Shown here: piece after piece, positions 55,539 to 64,000 of the stretch | Position numbering within the stretch: position 1 is the stretch's first letter | Layout of the letters: each line of letters opens with the position of its first letter | Assembly (NCBI GenBank): GCA_032718475.1 | Contig: JAUCBJ010005111.1 | Coordinates: 1-64,000, forward strand | From: Nemertoderma westbladi | Lineage: Eukaryota > Xenacoelomorpha > Nemertodermatida > Nemertodermatidae | Length of the DNA stretch: 64,000 nt | Direction of reading: 5' to 3' | Translations under genes and position numbers: made by a program | The notes under the pieces: model-generated | The model's input: the letters and a program-made list of their open reading frames with translations, nothing else | Told to the model about the DNA's origin: nothing | The model's database searches: none

Positions 55539-57003
55539 ATCATTAGAGCCCTCATCTGCGGATTCTGAATCTGAAATCCGTTGAAAATTTCACCAAGAAC
55601 TTCCGGAGATATTATCAAAATACTAAGGTGTAAATCTTTGTGACATAAATCGCTATAATTCTAATGTTTTTTTTACTCAATTCTAGAATATTAATTATAC
55701 AAAAGAATAACATAGCTAAAGTGTGGTTTGTAATTGTAATTGTAAGTGTGGTTTGTAATGTAATTTATTGTTACTACGGCAACAATAAATTTATATACCT
55801 ATTGTAGATAATTTTGTTAATATTTGCTTGTTATTACCAATGTAACCTCCAGTGAGTAATTAAATCAATAAAATTTACAACATTATTGATGTTTTGAGTA
55901 TGACAACATTGAGTTCAGGTTTGGAAGGTTGTGACTATTGTGAATTGTCACCATGTCAACGGTGTGTGGATACCCAGCGGATATGCAAAGTTTGTCGAAC
56001 GCTGGCTTTCTACAAAGGCGACAAAGAACTGAAAAAGGGCGAATTCTGGAACAAGATGATTCGAATGTTTGAACCGATAAAACCAGGTGAATTATTTGCG
56101 AATGGCTCAGACAGACATCGATATTTGTTCAAAGGGTTGCCTTCTATCAGTGTGTATCGAAGCGATTACGTTAATTTAATGAATAAGTTAGATTGGTCGA
56201 CAACGACTCGATGGAAAGAACCCAAGTTCACAGCGAAACTTCAAGTGGAAGAATGCGAGCAGTCCTTGCTTCGAAAACTGCCAATAGTTAATCAGAAACC
56301 CAGCGACATTGACTTGGATAAACGTGGGGGGGAGATAGATGAAGTTAATGGTAGAGGAACAGCGAATCTTGGGAGTGGACAACTCGATTATAAACCAATA
56401 GTGGAGAGAATCCGGGTGACTGTTCCAAAAGTAACACATGATGATGGGGGAATGTGGTTGAAGCCCGCAACTACGAAACAAAGAGTTATGTTGCGGGATC
56501 TAATGAGGTCGGTAGATAACCCGAAGGAAACAGTTCTGAAAGATGGATTATCTGAATGGGTGAAAAATACTTCACAATCAGATCGATCGGTAATCTCAGA
56601 GTTCCTAGACAAAATAGACAAATATGTTGAGAATGAAGATAGTCAATGAGGAAGTGCAAAAAATACTGAATATTATACAAAGAGTTTAATGTCAGAACAG
56701 CACATTTGCTTTTATTATTCTGTAAAAAAATTAATGAATATAATTATAATATTATATATATATTTATTAAGACTTATTGTGATACTAATTATGGGTAATG
56801 AAAAAACAAGATGGAGAGTTTTAAACGCTCAGCTAAATAATAATTAATATTCTAGAATAAAGACAACAAAACATCAGAATTATAGCGATTTACGTCCCTG
56901 AATTTCCACATTAGTATTTTGATAATATCTTTACCAATTTTTGGTTAAATTTAAAACGGCTTTCAGATTCTGAATCTACAGACGAAGGCGCTTCGAATGA
57001 TAT
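55539..57003. mobile_element. Inverted-repeat element carrying a Cys-rich ORF
   Basis: The left arm 55539-55700 and the right arm 56841-57003 are inverted copies: GATTCTGAATCTG, GATATTATCAAAATACTAA, AAATCGCTATAATTCT and TTCTAGAATATTAATTAT occur in both in mirrored order. Arms of about 160 bases enclose the ORF at 55900-56649. No target duplication was assigned. The unit is about 1.47 kb. Confidence 0.72.
55900..56649 (+). CDS. Cys-rich protein of unknown function inside an inverted-repeat element
   Basis: The ORF runs uninterrupted from ATG at 55900 to TGA at 56647, 249 residues. The N-terminus has six Cys in pairs (GCDYCELSPCQRCVDTQRICKVC), a pattern suggesting a zinc-binding module. The middle is rich in Lys, Arg and Trp (FWNKMIRMFEPIKPGELF, YLFKGLPSISVYRSDYVNLMNKLDW). 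The C-terminal 80 residues look helical (KQRVMLRDLMRS, VISEFLDKIDKYVEN). I recognise no transposase catalytic motif. Being intact in decayed surroundings suggests it is either young or under selection. It may be an accessory or DNA-binding protein of a DNA transposon, or a captured host exon. Confidence 0.6.
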   Translation: MTTLSSGLEGCDYCELSPCQRCVDTQRICKVCRTLAFYKGDKELKKGEFWNKMIRMFEPIKPGELFANGSDRHRYLFKGLPSISVYRSDYVNLMNKLDWSTTTRWKEPKFTAKLQVEECEQSLLRKLPIVNQKPSDIDLDKRGGEIDEVNGRGTANLGSGQLDYKPIVERIRVTVPKVTHDDGGMWLKPATTKQRVMLRDLMRSVDNPKETVLKDGLSEWVKNTSQSDRSVISEFLDKIDKYVENEDSQ

Positions 57004-57064
57004 CTAGACTACATTTCAAAGACGTAAAATAAAGTCTACCGAGGTGGTTAAACATTGCTAAATA

Positions 57065-57950
57065 GACATTTTGGCTCTCTTACAGTTTGCCGTGCCACCT
57101 ATATATTCAATATAATTCAAAAAATATATAATTGTTATAATTATATAATATATATTTACGCAAGTGATACCGTAATTTACTCTACGTACAATTACATTTT
57201 GTTACGTCTTGTGTAGCTAATGTTTTTATTGTTTGTTACTAAACCGGGTACACTTCCTTCACTTCCTTCTAGTTTCCCTAATTATGAAATGATAGATTAA
57301 AAACTATCATTTTATTATATCAAAAAATGGCCAGCTACAGTAGCTAGTTTTTTTTTCTTGTTTTTAATGTTCTCGAACATTATCAATCCATTTCATATAA
57401 AAATGTTGTTTTAGAAAAAATATTTTTTTGTTCTAGAACAAAAAATCTAAAGTACTAGCTAATTTGTTAATTTTTGCGGTACACTATAGAGCGTGCGCCG
57501 GCGTACCTCCAGCTATATCAGCGTTACGTACGGCAATGTTCCTTGTAGACCTGCCCACCGACCCCTCCTCCTCTAATGATTAACGAACTCTTTTTATTAA
57601 ATAATTTTATTAATTTATTGCAGCGATATATTAATTGATTTTAAATCTTTACTCCATATGTTGGAATTAATACAATTAAATGTCAATCTGTTAATTTTTT
57701 ATTGTATGTTATCTTTGTATAAATTCTTTATACTAGCTAGTTTTTGTTTCTTTTTTTAATGTTATAGAACATATTATCTGTACATTTAATATAAAAATTT
57801 TGTTCTAGAACAAATATTTTTTGTTATAGAACAAATATTTTTTGTTATAGAACAAATATTTTTTGTTATAGAACAAATATTTTAAGATCATTTTATTATA
57901 TCAAAATATGGCTATAATGGCACGGTAAAGTGTAAGAGTCCCGACATTTT
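57065..57950. mobile_element. Third inverted-repeat unit with internal direct repeats
   Basis: CTCTTACAGTTTGCCGTGCCA at 57077-57098 pairs with TGGCACGGTAAAGTGTAAGAG at about 57918-57938. Inside, ATCATTTTATTATATCAAA occurs near 57307 and 57889, and a TTTTAATGTTCT.GAACAT block occurs near 57360 and 57755. About four copies of a 22-bp TTGTTATAGAACAAATATTT unit lie at 57801-57883. No ORF. Confidence 0.5.
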
Positions 57951-58151
57951 TAAGGGATTGTTATATGGAAATAACTGAGAAATTGAAAAATCCGGCCCGG
58001 ACACCGCACCAGTAAGAAAAGGTGTCGATCTATCATCATACCAAATTTCGTAGCATTTTATTAATATTTGAAAAAAATTAGGAGGGGGGGGGGGGGGGGG
58101 GGGGGGCTCCGACCCCCTAAAAATGGTTGTTGTATTACGGGTTATGGTGTA

Positions 58152-59257
58152 GAGACAGGGGGGAAACTGGACGCAAATCCCAACTTGGCGAATTAATATC
58201 CCGCCTCAATATTAAATTCTCAATTTAGGGAAAGGAGCAGGTTACAGTGGCACGATATTTTAACCAAAACAATAAACTAAACACAATAGAACATGTTACA
58301 GTTTTATTTTTGAATGTAATCAGCTGTTATTCGCGTCCAAATTCCCCTGGAGAGGGATGAATTTTTATTGCGTCCCCTATCTGCCAATATAATGTAAATT
58401 TCCGTGTAATTGCTATTAGATGAATTGAAAAAAATTAAGGTAATCTTGGATAAATTCTTAATCGCGATCCACAGTAGTAGGCCCCTACACAATGGCATTT
58501 CGCGTAGGAACAACTCTATGGCCATAGTGTGCATGGGCTGGCGTTGTATAACCGGCGTTGTCGAGGTAGCCTGACCTAAAATTAAAACAATAAATACTGT
58601 AAGTTAACTTTGTACAACATATACTAACTAATAGTATTTTAACGGAGAGTTAAAACTTATAATTTATATTATTTACACAACAAAATGTTATCAAACATGG
58701 TGTATTTATTATTTTTATAAATATAATAAATGGTAGGCCTATGTATCTGTCAAGGCTTTTACGGGAGGCTAACCCCACATCCGCCGCAAGTGAGTTCGTT
58801 TGTAACTCTTATGAGTGCTATCAAGTGCCTTGGGGTACTTGCCGCATAGCAGGAACACTCATGAAAGTTTATGTATATATATATTATATAATATATATAT
58901 CTCGTCTGAATGTACAATCAATCATTGTAAGTATATAGCTTCGGCACTATAAACTGCTTCAAGGGAATAAAGTAACTGTTGTTGTTGGCGGATAAATGTA
59001 CGTGTGACTTATATATATTACAGTATTTCACATTTATTCATTTCATTTCACTTCACATTTCATTTCACATTCATTTTCACAGTATTTTATATTATAGTAT
59101 TTCACTTATATATATATACTGATGAATTATTTCACTATAAGATAGCATTTGTAGTTTAACTTTAACGTAAAAACTTTCGAAAATCCGACGCATTTTGATT
59201 AAGTTACAGTAATGTAATATGCCTAGTCATATCAGTACACATAAAACCCCTGGTTAA
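58152..59257. other. Non-coding AT-rich interval
   Basis: No gene is supported. A dispersed repeat at about 58240-58310 resembles 8925-8985. There are TA-rich runs near 58870-58905 and a degenerate ATTTC-type microsatellite at about 59030-59110. Confidence 0.55.
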
Positions 59258-59335
59258 TCTCGTGGCGTAGTGGTCAGATGGTTAAGGCGTTGTTTGCATT
59301 ACATAGGTTACGAGTTCGAATCCCAGTCGGGAAAT
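59258..59335 (+). other. tRNA-like sequence with Pol III A and B boxes
   Basis: TGGCGTAGTGG (59263-59273) fits the A-box consensus and GAGTTCGAATCC (59312-59323) fits the B box, at normal spacing. The T-arm and acceptor stems pair poorly when folded as a tRNA, so a tRNA pseudogene or the head of a tRNA-derived SINE is more likely than a functional tRNA gene. Confidence 0.45.
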
Positions 59336-59510
59336 TTGCATTTTGGGGCAATTTATTTTCATTTCATACAATTTGACAAACCAATGAGGTGCGTACAACA
59401 CATGGAACGATGAGTTGGGCCAATCATAGGGCATGGAATATCTTATTGCTCCAATGTGAGGCCATGGAATACTCTAGAAAGTTCTAGTAGATTCTATGTC
59501 CCAGATTTAG

Positions 59511-59520
59511 TATATAAAGG
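59511..59520 (+). promoter_or_regulatory. TATA box, possibly of the BEL 4 LTR
   Basis: TATATAAAGG is a strong TATA box on the same strand as the downstream gag. TGGCAGAACC at about 59989 could be a primer-binding site, which would put the end of the 5' LTR just before it. The other LTR is outside the window, so this cannot be confirmed here. Confidence 0.35.
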
Positions 59521-60784
59521 GCTGGTTTGCCTTCGGTTATCACTTATCTCTTCTCTTGTAAAACTTCTTCAGTACCCTTATCTCTTGCATTAGTGCTTCA
59601 CTCTCTTGCTTAGTTATTTGTTTCTTGTTGAAACTATGTTAATCTGTTTGATAATTCTTTGCTAAACTGTAAGTACATTTGTAAACTTCTGAACATGTTT
59701 TTCTGCATTTGTCCAACTTTGGGACAGCAAAGCATCAGGGAGATGGCCGCCTAGACCGATAGGCCGTCAGCAACGCAGGGAAAGGATGTCCACAACACGC
59801 TAGCGCCCACATTAGCTTAGACCGCGCACCCCTTCGCCCTTCGAAATGCTCCACTTGCCATGCGGCGCCCGCTTTATGAGGAAGGTAAGACTTTGTTTGA
59901 TGCCCTTGCCCGACGTAAGACCTATAGATCAGGGTAAGCGTGACGCCGTCCTGGGACGCCGCAAATTTAGGATCAAATAACTATATTTTGGCAGAACCCC
60001 CCCCCCCCATCAGTAGTACGAACCCCTGGGTTACCTGTATACCTCACAGGTGCGAATTATTGCCGTTCATCAGTACGCGAGTACACATTAGGTACGGACA
60101 GCATATGTTCCATAATTTAGTGATTCGCAGTACTGACCGTTTGGTACCGGTTCGCTTTGTAGACTATACATTAGTACCCTACCCCCTCCTGAAGTTAGTT
60201 ATTTGATCAGGCAAGGAGTATTTCTGCTACCGGCATACCGCTTGGCCTAGGGAGGTTTTATTAATATCCTACCGCGCCTTGCCACGTACTGATAGGTATT
60301 GCTGCTAACTACCGCAGCAACAAAGTTCTAGAATCAAATTTGTATACCAGATCAGCTAACGTACGGTAGCGATTAACCCCTATTTCTTGTCTTACAACCA
60401 GAATCTGGTATTTGTGCAGATCACGGGTGTAGTTACTAACACCGTGGTTGCCCAGTTGAGTTGTGGATAGGAAGGAGAGAGTTTTGATGTCATTTGTAAG
60501 TATAAAGTTCTACAAAACGCGACTAGCTTATTTTAGTAGCTAGCGCACGGTATCGTTTTGGTCAGAGAATTACTAAAACCTAGTAAATGATATACACCAA
60601 AATTGTTTTATTGTAACACACCCACGCACACACGCCCTAAAACATATTTACCCTTAGAGTTCCTACTAGATAGCGCAATTTAGATTTTAGGCAGAATTTA
60701 TCTGTATTTGTAAATTAGGGTCAGATATTTAGTTACGGCAAAGGAGTATTTCATTTTCGTTATTAAACTGTTGTTTGCCTAGAG

Positions 60785-60900
60785 CAGCAGTATTGTTACA
60801 TTAGGTCCGACCCTTTTAGACTGATTTCGGACAGGGGGATCAGTTATCGTTACATTTAGGCACGACCTCTTTTAGGCTGATTCAGACAGGGGGATCAGTA
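60785..60900. repeat. Two-copy repeat in BEL 4 leader
   Basis: Two imperfect copies of a unit ending GACAGGGGGATCAGT, about 64 bases apart, each starting with GTTACATT and GACC. They lie upstream of gag. Confidence 0.65.
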
Positions 60901-61221
60901 TTGTTACGCTAGGGCTGTAACCCACCTAGCTCGTATATAAACCATATAAATCACACCGCGGCAAGTTACTGTATTTAGGACTGTCAGCGATAGTTAGGAT
61001 TCGCTGCGTGGGGATTGTTTTCCCGTGAGTTTGGTCTGTTACTGTAACTGTACATCTGCCATACCGGTTAGAGGACAGGTATCCTTTTGTCTAGTTCGTA
61101 GGCATTAGACCCGCCCACGTACATGGAATAGACACCAGGCTCTGCTCCTCGCCAGTAGTAGTTTGTGTATTGTACAGAGTTAGCGGCACAACAACAAGTA
61201 GCGGATCGACGCGAAAGGGAG

Positions 61222-64000
61222 ATGCAACTACAGTTCGAACTGAATCGTAGATCGCGCGAGGCAGCGAACGCGCAAGCGGACCTTGAACTTGACGCGAGAG
61301 ATAGATCTATAAGATCGCGAGCTGGACACGACTTGTCTGCCCTGGATCGCATGGAAGCTCGATATCGCAGAATTCAGAAGCGAATCGAGGAAGGAAGTGT
61401 GGGAGCGATAGATCGAGGAGAGGAGTTCGTCGAGGATTACTGTAAACGTTTTCCCCAAGTTATTCCTATGCTCAAACCCACGACTCCGATAAAACCGGTC
61501 TTTGTTACGAAACCTAAGGAAATAACACCTGTGCGCTCGACGCAAGGTAGCAGGTTTGTTGTGACGGAAATACCGCAACCTAGGGCGACTTCATCGCCAA
61601 TTTTAGCAGGTAACGTAACTAGTCCACCTACAGTAAGTCGTAGTCTACTTGTAGGAAGAGAGGAACCTGTGTTTATGACAATTAAACAGGTAAGTAAGCC
61701 GTTAGTAGTTAAACCTGTGACGTGCTGTGCGAACATAGTTATTTATAGACCGACTACGAAACCCGACTACTTTACTCGACCTTTGACACAATGTTCGACG
61801 CAACCTACGACTTCGTGGAAGGCTTGCGAGCCTGCCGAACAATGGAGGAGGATGGATGTGGGTAGTACCCACGGGATCGAACAACGTTTAACGAGACCTA
61901 CGACTTCGTGGAAGGCTTGTGAGCCTACCGAACGACGGAGAACCATAGATTCTGGACCCCAACGAGTGAGACAAAAGGTTATACGCCGGACGCGAACCTG
62001 CCAGCCACCTTATCCGGACGACAGCGACTCATCCAGTGACTCGGAGTCGACGGAACGGGAAATATTCCGTACTGGAGCGGCAGCGGCAGCGGATAACAAA
62101 CGAGAGGAACGATCGACGAACCCCTACATCGATAATCCTCCACGAGAAACACCCCAAAAGAAACCCACGTTGCAACCAGTGGAAACGATCAGTGCCAAAC
62201 AGTTCACCGAGATGACGGACCGACTAGCTCAACTCGAAGAACGACTTGAAGCGCAACTGTCGGATCGATCACGAACCAGCGTGGAGTTAGAACAACCTAG
62301 ACAACATCGACTACCAAGGCGAGAACAGGAGACTAGACAGACTCCGACACATCGAGAAGAAGATCCCGTTAATAATTCCTACCGACGAACAACACGCGGA
62401 AGGGAACGACTGGACGACGCCACCGAACAGGGACGCGGACAGTTGGATTTGGTTAGCGAGATTGCGAAATTCGCGGCTAGACACGGATTACTGGCACAGC
62501 AACCGCCGAAGTTCTCTGGCAACGCGAAACACTGGCGCACACTGGTAGACTACGTAGAGTCCCAGATCGCTAAGTGTGCTTTCACCTCGACGGAGAAGTT
62601 TAATTACTTGCTCCTAGTCCTGTCTGGTGAGCCGAAACGATTAGCGGAAACCTTTATTGGTGTTCCAGATGCCTTTGAGTTGGCGTACGACCGTTTGTAT
62701 TCGATCTACGGAGGTAACGTTGCCATGGCTAAATCCATTATCGAAGACCTCTGTAGAGGAGGCAGCATTTCGAAACCGATCGATCTTCTATGACTCGCGG
62801 ACGAAATAAAAAACGCTACAGGGACTTTACGGTCCATTGGACAACTCGAGTATGCTAACACACCGACGGTTCTCATCAGGATAATCGGTCGACTTCATCA
62901 TCGACTCCGAAGAGAATGGCGACTCATCGAGTACCAGCGTGAAGAAGCCGGCGGGCTATTAAAACTCACCGACGTCTATCAACTGATTTCATGGGAGGCC
63001 ATTATCTAGACTCGATCGAATTATACTGATCATCATATCGCGGCAGAAGGGATAGCTATTTCTGCGCCGACTCGGACAAAACCGTTTCCGACTAAAGTGA
63101 AAGCCGTTACCTACGCCACCCCTACTGAGACTTCTAAAGTTCTGACGCCTATCGGCACCACGCAGCCACGACAACAGTTGCCGGCGGACTTTGTGGGATG
63201 CTCATACTGCGAACGGAACGGCAGAAACCATAGCGGACATAAACTTCGTGGATGTCGCGCTTTTAAAGAGTTAGGAATCGAGGAGAGGAGACTCCAAATC
63301 CGATCTTTAGATTCTTGCTGGAGATGTACGAAGCCAGGACACGTCCGGAAGGATTGCCCGAGCGACGATACATGTCCTCTGTGTGGACGAAACCATGATG
63401 CGCTACTTCACACTACTAGTCATACTCCGACCAAACGCTTTCAACGAGAGCATCCAGATAAAGCGGCTAGATGCGACGCACTATACAAGGAGCGTGCGCC
63501 GCGCGAGATCCGTACGTTTTATACGGACTGTATGGATCAGTCAGGATCATCGGACGAGGACGAGGAGGAAGACAACACTTTCTACGTGCATGCAGGTGAG
63601 GAACAACCATCGGTAATGCTCCTCACACAGAACCAATTGAAAGGGTTTAGCGTGATTCCTATAAAGATTACCGGAACCCGAGGGAGCAAGCGTATATACG
63701 CTATCTTAGACTCTGCGTCATAACACAGTTATGTTGACGAACAAGTAGCCGACGTGGTTATGGACATGAGTCAAGGTAAGACTGCTCAGTATACTGTAAG
63801 CAGCATGCATGGTAAGCGAGCGATTCCTGTGACAAGAGTAAAACTAACCTTAGACACTCTTCTTTCCAAAGCGGAACACAGCCAGGAAGAGCGCTCATTA
63901 CTTCCGGTAAGAAATTTGACCTTTGCAGCTATGAAGGACTTTAGTAACTTGCTCGGCCCTGTGCCAGAGCAATCACCGGAAGATCGTAAGTATTTCCGAC
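61222..64000 (+). pseudogene. BEL 4 gag-pol, 5' part, three nonsense codons
   Basis: One frame runs from ATG at 61222 to the window edge, interrupted only by TGA at 62791-62793, TAG at 63007-63009 and TAA at 63721-63723. The N-terminus is Arg/Glu-rich coiled coil; PTTSWKACEP occurs twice at about residues 200-250. The DUF1759-like capsid region (FSGNAKHWRTLVDYV, LVLSGEPKRLAETFIG, LYSIYGGNVAMAKSII) ends near 62790. The second piece (62794-63006) continues it in frame. Then come knuckles (CSYCERNGRNHSGH, CWRCTKPGHVRKDC, CPLCGRNHDALLH) and the start of the aspartic protease (YAILDSAS, then a stop). DSA is where DSG is usual. The element reads off the right edge. Confidence 0.87.

Larger units (their letters stand above)
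55355..58149. mobile_element. TA-flanked inverted-repeat DNA element, nested
   Basis: The ends are CACCATAACCC and GGGTTATGGTG, each next to TA (55353-55354 and 58150-58151), as in Tc1/mariner-type insertions. The arms (about 55355-55530 and 57980-58149) match over some 170 bases, including the C21/G23 runs and GATAGATCGACACCTTTTCTTAC. No transposase of that family is inside, so it is non-autonomous. Two further inverted-repeat units lie within it. Confidence 0.7.

Noticed and set aside
58304-58534. 76-aa minus-strand ORF
   Set aside because: No domain. It overlaps a dispersed repeat and has ordinary composition.

Overview
This window is animal genomic DNA made almost entirely of transposable elements and satellite repeats. 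I found no convincing host protein-coding gene. The AT-rich intergenic sequence, frequent AGGCCTA words, long G or C runs, RTE-like LINEs and several BEL/Pao LTR elements suggest a marine invertebrate. The species cannot be named from sequence alone.

Layout. 1-866: partial pogo/Tigger-like DDE transposase (minus), cut by the window edge. 867-5106: non-coding, with a hairpin element (about 4329-4935) and a cluster of palindromic 14-mers (4951-5106). 5214-8481: RTE-like LINE with an apparently intact 1075-aa endonuclease/reverse transcriptase ORF (minus). 9942-36592: a four-layer nest. A truncated LINE with a 13-bp target duplication holds BEL element 1 (9987-22403, duplication GCCGA) and, separately, a piggyBac-like element (23419-36470, TTAA), which itself holds BEL element 2 (24135-35857, duplication CCGAT). 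37618-54262: a 17-bp-period satellite (core ATTAGTGCCC), split by BEL element 3 (39631-50555, duplication ATTAG). 55355-58149: inverted-repeat DNA elements, one carrying an intact 250-aa Cys-rich ORF. 59258-59335: a tRNA-like Pol III promoter. About 59400-64000: the 5' part of BEL element 4, running off the right edge.

The elements interact as parasites of parasites. BEL 1 and BEL 2 are closely related and share one deletion junction that removed the RT core, so their lineage must be mobilised in trans; their near-identical LTR pairs show recent movement. BEL 3 is a different lineage and has independently lost its RT active-site region. Beyond pol, BEL 1 and BEL 3 both carry an accessory 3' ORF with three closely spaced CCHC zinc knuckles and a basic C-terminus. 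In BEL 3 this is preceded by a segment resembling a DEDD 3'-5' exonuclease. That accessory module is the best candidate for something undescribed. All alignments and difference counts were made by eye.
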